Assembly: GCA_964642385.1 (NCBI GenBank)
Contig: CAZXON010000020.1
Span: 1 to 6,672 of the forward strand
Reading direction: 5' to 3'
Source of the DNA: JBDHUW01 sp964642385
GTDB taxonomy: Bacteria; Patescibacteriota; Gracilibacteria; Absconditabacterales; Absconditicoccaceae
Length of the DNA stretch: 6,672 nt
Positions 1-5,890 of the stretch are shown one piece after another (position 1 is the stretch's first letter; every line of letters starts with the position of its first letter). A program made the translations under genes and the position numbers. The notes beneath the pieces were generated by a model, which was given only the letters and a program-made list of their open reading frames with translations, had not been told where the DNA came from and made no database searches.

Positions 1-50
1 TCCTCGTCTGGTTGAGTAGCTATCACACCTGTCCGATTTTTGGGGAGCAC
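1..50 (-). mobile_element. Probable left (orfA-proximal) end of an IS3-family insertion sequence, partial
   Basis: Read on the - strand, this segment starts with a CTCCCCA block, an A-run and a CGGACAGG box. It then runs through about 30 nt of leader to a purine-rich GACGAGGA at the window edge, where an orfA start codon would be expected. IS3-family left ends known to me (IS3, IS2, IS150) share the pattern of a C-run, an A/T stretch, a GGACA or AGACA box, a short leader, then orfA. The CTCCCCA block and a GGA..GG box recur in inverted orientation at the end of the right-hand element (5861-5880), which supports a shared terminal repeat. The exact tip is not certain; it lies somewhere in about 46-54. 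The open reading frames would lie left of the window, so identity with the right-hand IS cannot be tested here. Confidence 0.55.
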
Positions 51-292
51 CTCTTATAGATATTGACGGGCATGAAGAAGATCCCACTGTATCTTTATAC
101 AGCCGCCGCATTGGAATTGAGTATTTAAGGCAAGCAGGAAAGCAGCTTAGAATTCCTGTTATAGAACCAGGAATACTGGTAAAACGTGTTGGCGAAGAAG
201 TTTTAATGCAACAAGGCTCTACAACACACTATAAACCAGAAGCAAATTTTGTTATGGGAAGATGGATTTTCAAGCGAATCAGTGAAAATTAG
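50..292 (+). pseudogene. 3' remnant of an unrecognised gene, cut at its 5' side by the IS end
   Basis: A + strand frame is open from 20 to the TAG at 290-292. The part beyond the presumed IS end encodes about 80 residues that look like real protein: mixed charged and hydrophobic, with segments such as LYSRRIGIEYLRQAGKQLRI and PVIEPGILVKRVGEE. There is no start codon with a ribosome site inside the remnant that would give a sensible protein, so the 5' part was probably lost to or displaced by the IS. It lies on the same strand as the glycan genes and may be the truncated first member of their cluster. I do not recognise the family and assign no function. Reading frame and stop are clear; the claim that it is a gene fragment is inferred from composition and context. 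Confidence 0.5.
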
Positions 293-322
293 AACAGTTA
301 ATTTTTTATTCAACTGTTCTGA
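289..322. repeat. Perfect 9-bp inverted repeat overlapping the stop of the truncated gene
   Basis: AGAACAGTT (291-299) and AACTGTTCT (312-320) are exact reverse complements around a 12-nt T-rich loop. A G-U and an A-U pair can add two more steps (289-290 with 321-322). It sits on the stop codon of the upstream remnant, where a transcription-ending or RNA-stabilising hairpin would be expected. No T-run follows the right arm, so it is not a canonical intrinsic terminator. It could instead be a protein-binding palindrome. The repeat is certain; its role is not. Confidence 0.5.
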
Positions 323-491
323 CGGTACATATATGACGCAACGAGTGAAGAAAATATCGGTGTTCCTGACAAAGAGCACACTTTTAAAAATATTTTTTTG
401 CTCGTTATTGTTGTTTTATAAATTTCCTGAATTTAAAAAATAAAACTATATTAAAAAACTCACATGTTTCACTCCTATAATAGAGGTTAAA
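293..491 (+). promoter_or_regulatory. AT-rich intergenic region upstream of the operon, with weak promoter-like sites
   Basis: No credible gene lies here. CTGACA (366-371) followed after 17 nt by AATATT (389-394) is a candidate sigma70-type promoter, with five and four matches to consensus. A perfect TATAAT occurs at 476-481, but it ends only 10 nt before the start codon and has no -35 box at the right distance, so it would give an almost leaderless message. AGAGG at 482-486 is a plausible ribosome site, 5 nt before the ATG at 492. This region is the likeliest place for the operon promoter because the four genes after it have no comparable gap between them. Confidence 0.35.
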
Positions 492-2132
492 ATGTACCAG
501 CCAGGGCTTATTATTACCATTGATACAGAGAAAGATATGCGTAATGAAGACGGGCAGTGGGGATACTTCGACAAGTTGGAGTTTCGTAATATTATTGAAG
601 GTCTTCCAAGAACGATTCTTCCTTTTTTTTCTGAATATGGCCTACGTTCAACATGGCTTATAAGCCCTGAGGTTATGCGCTCAGCAGAAAGTGTGGACCT
701 TCTTGCAAGCATACGCAATGCTGAACTTGGGACGCATTTGCATGGCGAATTTATTGAACCAAAACATGCACTTGATATAGTGCCAGATGTTGGCGGTTCT
801 GTCATGCAATGCATGTATCCCGCCGAAATTGAGGTGGAAAAACTGAAAAATCTGACAGAGCTGTTTATTGCGACTTTTAAAAAAATTCCTGTCTCATTCA
901 GGGCTGGCAGATACGCCGTCAGTAACTATACCGCAAAGTGGCTTGCTTTGTTGGGCTACCTTGTTGATTCATCTGTCGTTCCCAACACGAAGCACCCGTA
1001 TCCTTCTCCCCATTCGGGTAGTGTAGACTTTTCCGGCTTGCCGGAATTTCCATATACAGTAGGTTCTTCTGGCAATATCTGGCAACCAGGGGATTCTCAT
1101 TTTCTTGAAATGCCTATCACTACTATTGCAAAAACGGCTTTAATGGGAAACGCTATGGACCCGGTCTGGTTCAGACCAGGGATTACCTCCGCAGCAAACT
1201 TAAAAAAAATTATTGACCGTGTCGCAGAAGAGAATAATAAGGGCATTATGCGCCCCTTGGTAATGATGTTTCACAGCATGGAAATCATGCCTGGGTTCAC
1301 CCCCTATGTGACAACGAAAAAAGAACTCACCGAGTATCTTGATGATATAAAGGAAGCAACGGAATATGCACTGGAGAAGGGATTCATACCCCGTACTATG
1401 CATGAAGAGTATGACGTTCTGACGAAAGATATTGAAGCAATGCCGTCATTGCCGTTTTTGCAAGAAACTGTGGATTCTATAATCGATGAATTTGATGCGC
1501 AACCGTGGTTCAAGTATCGATATTCGATTTTGAGTACAAAATCTGACTATAATAGATTTCCTTTGCGCTGGTTCCTGCGAAACATTCCTCAAAACGCCAA
1601 CATTCTTTCTTCTGGGTGCGGTGTGGCTTATAACCTTTTGGCGTTGGCCCAGGCCGGGTACACGCACCTGTACGGTCTGGACATAGATGATGCAGCCCTA
1701 AACGTCTCCCGAAAGTTGGCGGAAAACTACCCACAAATCCAACTGGCGATTGATGATTGTATTACCCCTTCGAAGTTTCAGGAAACGACGTTTGATGTAA
1801 TAGAGGCTATTGGTTGGGTAATGCTTTTAGATAATTTTCCGTATTTGGAAGTATTCAGGCGATATAACGCCATGTTGCGCCATGGTGGTTTTTTCGTAAT
1901 TGATGTTGTTGACGCTGCCTATAACCATATTCCGGGAAACACCATCCATACATCCGACCGTAAAAAACCGGCAGAAGAGCAGCGTCCTTCTGAATACAGA
2001 ACGCGCCTTAGCGAAAAACATATGCGCTTTCTGGCGAAAAAATCCGGGTTCCGCATTGTGCGGATTCAAGACCTTGGGATACCCACCATCCCGAGAAAAC
2101 ATTACTTTTTGCAAAAAATTATAGATGTATAA
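492..2132 (+). CDS. Fusion protein: WalW-type polysaccharide deacetylase domain plus SAM-dependent methyltransferase domain
   Basis: The 546-residue protein has two domains. Residues 1 to about 310 match the WalW-like branch of the polysaccharide deacetylase (NodB/CE4) superfamily: TIDTEKD (9-15) in place of the usual metal-binding TFDD, ELGTHLHGE (78-86) with H82 and H84, FRAGRY (136-141), VDSSVVP (158-164) and FHSMEIMPGFTPYV (260-273) with H261. From about 330 to the end is a class I methyltransferase fold: a nucleotide-binding loop ILSSGCGVA (371-379), GLDID (395-399) and a GGFFVIDVVD strand after residue 460. Motif I is degenerate, with Ser for the usual acidic residue and Ala for the last Gly. 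There is no signal peptide or membrane segment, so it probably acts in the cytoplasm on a nucleotide-linked or lipid-linked sugar. AGAGG 5 nt before the ATG supports this start. It is the first intact gene of the operon. Substrates cannot be read from sequence. Confidence 0.88.
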   Translation: MYQPGLIITIDTEKDMRNEDGQWGYFDKLEFRNIIEGLPRTILPFFSEYGLRSTWLISPEVMRSAESVDLLASIRNAELGTHLHGEFIEPKHALDIVPDVGGSVMQCMYPAEIEVEKLKNLTELFIATFKKIPVSFRAGRYAVSNYTAKWLALLGYLVDSSVVPNTKHPYPSPHSGSVDFSGLPEFPYTVGSSGNIWQPGDSHFLEMPITTIAKTALMGNAMDPVWFRPGITSAANLKKIIDRVAEENNKGIMRPLVMMFHSMEIMPGFTPYVTTKKELTEYLDDIKEATEYALEKGFIPRTMHEEYDVLTKDIEAMPSLPFLQETVDSIIDEFDAQPWFKYRYSILSTKSDYNRFPLRWFLRNIPQNANILSSGCGVAYNLLALAQAGYTHLYGLDIDDAALNVSRKLAENYPQIQLAIDDCITPSKFQETTFDVIEAIGWVMLLDNFPYLEVFRRYNAMLRHGGFFVIDVVDAAYNHIPGNTIHTSDRKKPAEEQRPSEYRTRLSEKHMRFLAKKSGFRIVRIQDLGIPTIPRKHYFLQKIIDV

Positions 2133-2145
2133 TTGTGTTATACAA

Positions 2146-2152
2146 AAGGCGG
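2146..2152 (+). promoter_or_regulatory. Ribosome binding site that decides the start of the methyltransferase gene
   Basis: AAGGCGG lies 6 nt before the ATG at 2159 and differs at one position from AAGGAGG. The in-frame GTG at 2135 lies upstream of this site and has no purine-rich sequence of its own, so ATG 2159 is preferred. Confidence 0.6.
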
Positions 2153-2158
2153 TGCTCA

Positions 2159-2947
2159 ATGGATAGCCCAAAAGATCCTTTTGCTGCTCCGAATGACAGC
2201 AGATCTGAACAGCGCGAGATAATGGAGCAATTCAAAAAAAACTATGCGCACCACTATGTCAAACATAAACCAAAAGAAGTCACTGAAGACAACTATATTA
2301 GCGCGCGATATTATTTTGCCGCAGAATTGGCGTTTCTTCCCGATGAGCTGAAGCACTATCCTGCGCTTGACTTGGGTGCCGGACGCGGCCTCCTCTTGCG
2401 GTATCTTAGCGAGTCTGGATTTGTGAACGCTATGGGGATTGATGTTGACCCAACACTTGCGGCAGAAGCAGCAGCGTATCTCCGCCCGTATAGAATTCCG
2501 GTTATCAATCGTGATGCTTTTGATTTCTTGCCCACACAAAAGAATCAGTTTGGCCTTATCACCGCTTTTGACGTTATTGAGCACTTCCCTTTAACAGAAG
2601 GATTTGCGTTTGTTAAGGCCATCTACGATGCGCTTATTCCCGGAGGGGTCGTTGTTTTTCGTACGCTTAACATGGCAAATCTTTTCGGTGGATATTCGCT
2701 GTACATGGATATCACGCATCAAATGGGGTTTACGGAGCATAACCTCACAGGCCTGCTCTACCATGGCGGCTTTTCAGTTGCCGAGCTTCATGTTCCCGAC
2801 TGGCCCCAAGGGCATCCAAATACCGTAAAATTTGAAGAAAGCAGAAAAATCCACGAACACCTGTTTTCATTACAAGACCGGACCAGAACCCGGTGTTTTG
2901 ACAAAAATATCGTTGTCTATGGCGTTAAGCTTGACCCGAAAAAATAA
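2159..2947 (+). CDS. Class I SAM-dependent methyltransferase (glycan-cluster type)
   Basis: The 262-residue protein, counted from ATG 2159, has a complete methyltransferase core. ALDLGAGRG (69-77) is the glycine-rich SAM loop, GIDVD (93-97) carries the acidic residue that would hold the ribose, RDAFDFLP (118-125) precedes the adenine site, and DVIEH (138-142) is the typical motif of Methyltransf_11/23 enzymes. Further on come LIPGGVVVFRTLN and a DITHQMGFTEHNLTGLLYHG stretch, which resembles the D-T-H...FT..L signature of methyltransferases common in O-antigen and capsule clusters. No membrane segment is seen, so it should be cytoplasmic. It follows the fusion gene by 26 nt and is probably co-transcribed. 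The likely reaction is O-methylation of a sugar hydroxyl, but the acceptor is unknown. Class is confident; target is inferred from neighbours. Confidence 0.92.
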   Translation: MDSPKDPFAAPNDSRSEQREIMEQFKKNYAHHYVKHKPKEVTEDNYISARYYFAAELAFLPDELKHYPALDLGAGRGLLLRYLSESGFVNAMGIDVDPTLAAEAAAYLRPYRIPVINRDAFDFLPTQKNQFGLITAFDVIEHFPLTEGFAFVKAIYDALIPGGVVVFRTLNMANLFGGYSLYMDITHQMGFTEHNLTGLLYHGGFSVAELHVPDWPQGHPNTVKFEESRKIHEHLFSLQDRTRTRCFDKNIVVYGVKLDPKK

Positions 2948-2987
2948 TTTCCACTTTTCCAGCTATGATGGGCAAACACAACACCTC

Positions 2988-2992
2988 AGGAG
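2988..2992 (+). promoter_or_regulatory. Ribosome binding site favouring the GTG start of the glycosyltransferase
   Basis: AGGAG, in a CAGGAGCT context, ends 5 nt before the in-frame GTG at 2998. The upstream ATGs at 2965 and 2968 follow a pyrimidine-rich stretch with no Shine-Dalgarno match. This makes GTG 2998 the likelier start, shortening the protein by 11 residues. Confidence 0.6.
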
Positions 2993-2997
2993 CTCTT

Positions 2998-4644
2998 GTG
3001 TCAGCTATTCCTGTTGATATGCCACCTTCCGTCAGAGAGCATTTGCTCGTTTCCAGCAAGGGCACCGAGCGGCTGTTAAAGATAGTTGAATGCTTGGTAT
3101 CAAATCTATCTCAAGTGGAAACAGATCAAGGGCAAAGACTTGTCCGCCTGATTTCTGACATGGCTCTGGCTGCCTGGGAACAGTCTCCTTTTGACCTGAT
3201 GGCGTGTAGCGCTCTCTCCCAAGTAAACGAGCAGGCTCCCTTTCTGTCTGCAGAAGTGGCAGAAGCTGTTCGACGAGGGGCCATACCGCCGAATTGTGCC
3301 CCAGAGGTTATGCACGCGCTGGATTCAGTGTTTAACCATAGTCAAACGTCTGAAGAAATATCTAAATTTCTTGATTCCACACAAAACGTTGAGCCAAACT
3401 CTCTTTTTTGGATGCATTTCGCCTGTAAATTTGCCTACGCTGAAAACAAGCTTGACTGGCTCTCTGAATTTTTGGCCAATCAAAAAGGGCTCCCCCCGTA
3501 TTTGCGGCGAATAGTTCAAGGAGATATTCTTCTCGCACAGGAGCAATGGGAAAGCGCGTTGGAAAAATATAAAGAGGCCTCCAGCAAGTCTAAAACGCCC
3601 GGCTTGACGATCAAAAAAGCGGAAGCTCTCTACAGGGCTGGTCATCGCGCCGAGGCCACAGAGCTTTGGCGAAACGCTTTTGCCGCTCGTTCCTGGGATT
3701 ATACTCTGGCTTTGCGTTTGGGCGATATTTTGCAAGAACGCGACCTTCCGCAAGAAGCACCCCAAGGGCAAGGCGCGGTTCTGCTCTATTCATGGAACCA
3801 TGCTCAAGATCTTGATCTCGCTCTCTCCAGCCTTGTGGCAACAACGCCGCCCCACATTCCTTTGTTGTTGTTGGACAATGGAAGTTCAGACGATACAGCA
3901 ACGGTCAGCCAACGGTGGAAGCGTGAGCTTGGAGATCGCCTCGGTCTGATAACCCTGCCTGTAAACGTAGGTGCGCCGGCCGCTCGAAACTGGCTACTTT
4001 CTATTCCCACTGTAAAACAGTCTGATTGGGTGGTCTTTCTGGACGACGATGCAGTGGTTCCTCCAAACTGGCTCGACTATTTTGGCACAGCCATGAAAGA
4101 ATACCCCAAGGCCGGAATTTTTGGCTGTCAGGTTAAAGACATGTTCGCGCCTCAAATTATTCAAAGTGCGGATTTGCATTATGACCAACCTCTTTCCGTA
4201 ACAAGCAAAAACACCGGAAGCCCCAACTTTACTGTGAGCAGTTTTCATGCACACGCACCAAGTCGCGGAGAACATGACTACATGAGAATGTGCGTGTCTG
4301 TTACTGGTTGCTGTCACCTTATTACTCGCTCTAACCTTGATGCTGTCGGGCATTTCAATCTGATGTTTTCTCCTTCACAGTTTGATGACTACGAGCGTGA
4401 TATTCGTTCTGGAGTAAACGGCTTTCTCCCTGTGTATAATGGGCACCTTAAGATACAGCACAGAAAAAGAAGTGGTCTTATCAAAAACTTAAGCCGCCAA
4501 ACCGCAGCTAATGTAAACGGCAATTCACTGAAAGCCCAAGGGCTTTATACAGAAGACCAAATGGAAAGCCTGCGCTTGTTGGACATGACAAACCTCAAAG
4601 CTCGTTTGGATGAATGCCTGCGCGTCATTGGCACCAGCGCGTGA
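2998..4644 (+). CDS. Family 2 glycosyltransferase with a helical/TPR-like N-terminal region
   Basis: The protein is 548 residues from GTG 2998, or 559 from ATG 2965. Residues 1 to about 255 are mostly helical; about 172-250 holds paired helices of tetratricopeptide character (ILLAQEQWESALEKYKEA, then AEALYRAGHRAEATELWRNA). The GT-A catalytic domain begins near 260: GAVLLYSWN, LLLLDNGSSDDT with D293 at the nucleotide site, VNVGAPAARNWL, and FLDDDAVVPPNW, where D349-D351 form the DXD metal site. A later FDDYERD (462-468) fits the GT2 acceptor/catalytic-base region, with E466 or a nearby Asp as the candidate base. No transmembrane helix is visible, so it is probably a soluble or peripheral enzyme on the cytoplasmic face. 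The extra N-terminal half is larger than in a minimal GT2 and may bind a partner or the acceptor. Donor and acceptor are unknown; the neighbouring glf makes UDP-galactofuranose a candidate donor. Confidence 0.9.
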   Translation: MSAIPVDMPPSVREHLLVSSKGTERLLKIVECLVSNLSQVETDQGQRLVRLISDMALAAWEQSPFDLMACSALSQVNEQAPFLSAEVAEAVRRGAIPPNCAPEVMHALDSVFNHSQTSEEISKFLDSTQNVEPNSLFWMHFACKFAYAENKLDWLSEFLANQKGLPPYLRRIVQGDILLAQEQWESALEKYKEASSKSKTPGLTIKKAEALYRAGHRAEATELWRNAFAARSWDYTLALRLGDILQERDLPQEAPQGQGAVLLYSWNHAQDLDLALSSLVATTPPHIPLLLLDNGSSDDTATVSQRWKRELGDRLGLITLPVNVGAPAARNWLLSIPTVKQSDWVVFLDDDAVVPPNWLDYFGTAMKEYPKAGIFGCQVKDMFAPQIIQSADLHYDQPLSVTSKNTGSPNFTVSSFHAHAPSRGEHDYMRMCVSVTGCCHLITRSNLDAVGHFNLMFSPSQFDDYERDIRSGVNGFLPVYNGHLKIQHRKRSGLIKNLSRQTAANVNGNSLKAQGLYTEDQMESLRLLDMTNLKARLDECLRVIGTSA

Positions 4645-4710
4645 AAAAGAAGAATAACAGTCTTGGTTTCAGTTTGTTGGCACTGATTGAATGTGGTGCG
4701 CTGTAATAAA

Positions 4711-4720
4711 AGGGGAAGGG
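4711..4720 (+). promoter_or_regulatory. Ribosome binding site of glf
   Basis: The purine run AGGGGAAGGG directly precedes GTG 4721 and ATG 4724. An in-frame ATG at 4691 lies upstream of it and would add WCAVIKGEGV-type residues not expected before the Rossmann strand. ATG 4724 gives MQKVKNLVVGAGITG, the normal beginning for this family. Confidence 0.6.
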
Positions 4721-4723
4721 GTG

Positions 4724-5890
4724 ATGCAAAAGGTCAAAAATCTCGTTGTCGGCGCAGGAATTACAGGAGCTGTAATTGCTGAGAGGCTGGCGTCCAAAGG
4801 CGAAGACGTTCTGATTATTGACCAGCGCGAGCATGTGGCCGGAAACTGTTACGATTACAGAGATGCCAACGGCATTTGCATCCATAAATACGGTTCCCAT
4901 ATTTTCCATACAAACAACAGGGAAGTGTGGGATTACGTCACCCGTTTTTCAGATTTCAATACATATATGCATACTGTGGTTGCCCTTGTGGATGGGATAG
5001 AAACCTCGATTCCTTTCAATCTGCGCAGCCTTTATTCGGTATTCCCGCAGTCTTTGGCTCACAGGCTTGAAGAAAAACTGCTTGCAAGGTTCGCGTACAA
5101 CACGAAAGTGCCCATTCTGGAATTCAGAAAACAGGATGACCCAGACCTGCGCTTCCTCGCAGACTATATTTATGAAAAAATTTTCTTGCACTACACAGCC
5201 AAGCAGTGGGGCGTGAACCCGGAAAGCGTGGACAGTGCTGTTACCGCAAGAGTTCCTGTATATATAAGCTGTAGCCCGAGATATTTTCAGGACACATATC
5301 AGGGGATTCCTAAAAACGGCTACGAAGCTATGATAAACAATATGCTACGTCACAATAGTATCACCATCAAAGTCGGAACCCGCTTCACCGATCTGACAGA
5401 CCGCGTAAAGGTTGAATCTATCTTTTATACAGGTTCGATTGATGAGTTTTTTAACTACAAATTCGGTGTGCTGCCTTATAGAAGCGTCTCGTTCAAGCTG
5501 GAAGAATTTGCCCGCGAATTTTACCAAAGTGGCGCAGTTGTCAATTATCCCTGCAACTATACGTTTACCCGTATACATGAATACAAATATTATCTTGGTG
5601 ATAAAACAGACAAAACTGTCATTGCCAAAGAGTATTCTGAAGCGTTTGAGCCCGGCAAAAATGATCGCTATTACCCCATTCCGAGTGAGGCTAACCAGAA
5701 GCTGTATGAACAGTACCTCATGCACGCGCAAAAACACTGCCCTGAAATAACCTTTGCGGGGAGGTTGGGGGAATATCGATACTATGACATGGATAAGGCC
5801 GTTGAGAGAGGGTTGGCTGTGACAGATCCTCTCATAGGGGGGGGCGTGGCAGCGGGTAATCTCCCCATTTTTAGGAGCGGTCAGAAGTAG
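4724..5890 (+). CDS. glf: UDP-galactopyranose mutase, C-terminus completed by IS sequence
   Basis: This flavoenzyme interconverts UDP-galactopyranose and UDP-galactofuranose in the cytoplasm, supplying donor for galactofuranose-containing glycans. The 388-residue product starts with the FAD loop VVGAGITGA (8-16) and D33, then HKYGSHIFHT (54-63), AKQWG with W162, RYFQDTYQGIPKNGY, YTGSIDEFF, FTRIHEYKYY with R283, KEY, and GRLGEYRYYDMDKAV with R347. These are the Glf hallmarks, and the length is near the 370-400 of bacterial homologues. Oddities: in R176-V-P-V-Y180, Tyr stands where E. coli and Klebsiella Glf have an Arg (R174) reported as essential. After YYDMDKAVERGLAV the sequence no longer resembles the family, and about the last 14 codons lie in IS terminal DNA. 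Its stop is 3 nt from the convergent transposase stop. The gene is probably functional if the variant Tyr is tolerated, since the lost tail is the least conserved part. Confidence 0.92.
   Translation: MQKVKNLVVGAGITGAVIAERLASKGEDVLIIDQREHVAGNCYDYRDANGICIHKYGSHIFHTNNREVWDYVTRFSDFNTYMHTVVALVDGIETSIPFNLRSLYSVFPQSLAHRLEEKLLARFAYNTKVPILEFRKQDDPDLRFLADYIYEKIFLHYTAKQWGVNPESVDSAVTARVPVYISCSPRYFQDTYQGIPKNGYEAMINNMLRHNSITIKVGTRFTDLTDRVKVESIFYTGSIDEFFNYKFGVLPYRSVSFKLEEFAREFYQSGAVVNYPCNYTFTRIHEYKYYLGDKTDKTVIAKEYSEAFEPGKNDRYYPIPSEANQKLYEQYLMHAQKHCPEITFAGRLGEYRYYDMDKAVERGLAVTDPLIGGGVAAGNLPIFRSGQK

Noticed and set aside
249..443. Small + strand open frame of 64 codons starting with TTG
   Set aside because: It overlaps the remnant gene and the palindrome in another frame, has no ribosome site, and its translation is low-complexity Phe/Leu/Lys from AT-rich DNA.
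476..481. Perfect TATAAT as the operon promoter
   Set aside because: It ends 10 nt before the start codon, on top of the ribosome site, and has no -35 box at 16-18 nt. In DNA this AT-rich a chance match is likely.
446..814. Minus-strand frame of 122 codons opposite the fusion gene
   Set aside because: It lies antisense to a domain with clear conserved motifs and has no recognisable features; it is a shadow. The same holds for the other antisense frames inside the four genes.
4662..4690. Short hairpin TCAGT/ACTGA between the glycosyltransferase and glf
   Set aside because: The stem is only 5 bp with an 8-nt loop and no T-run, too weak to call a terminator.
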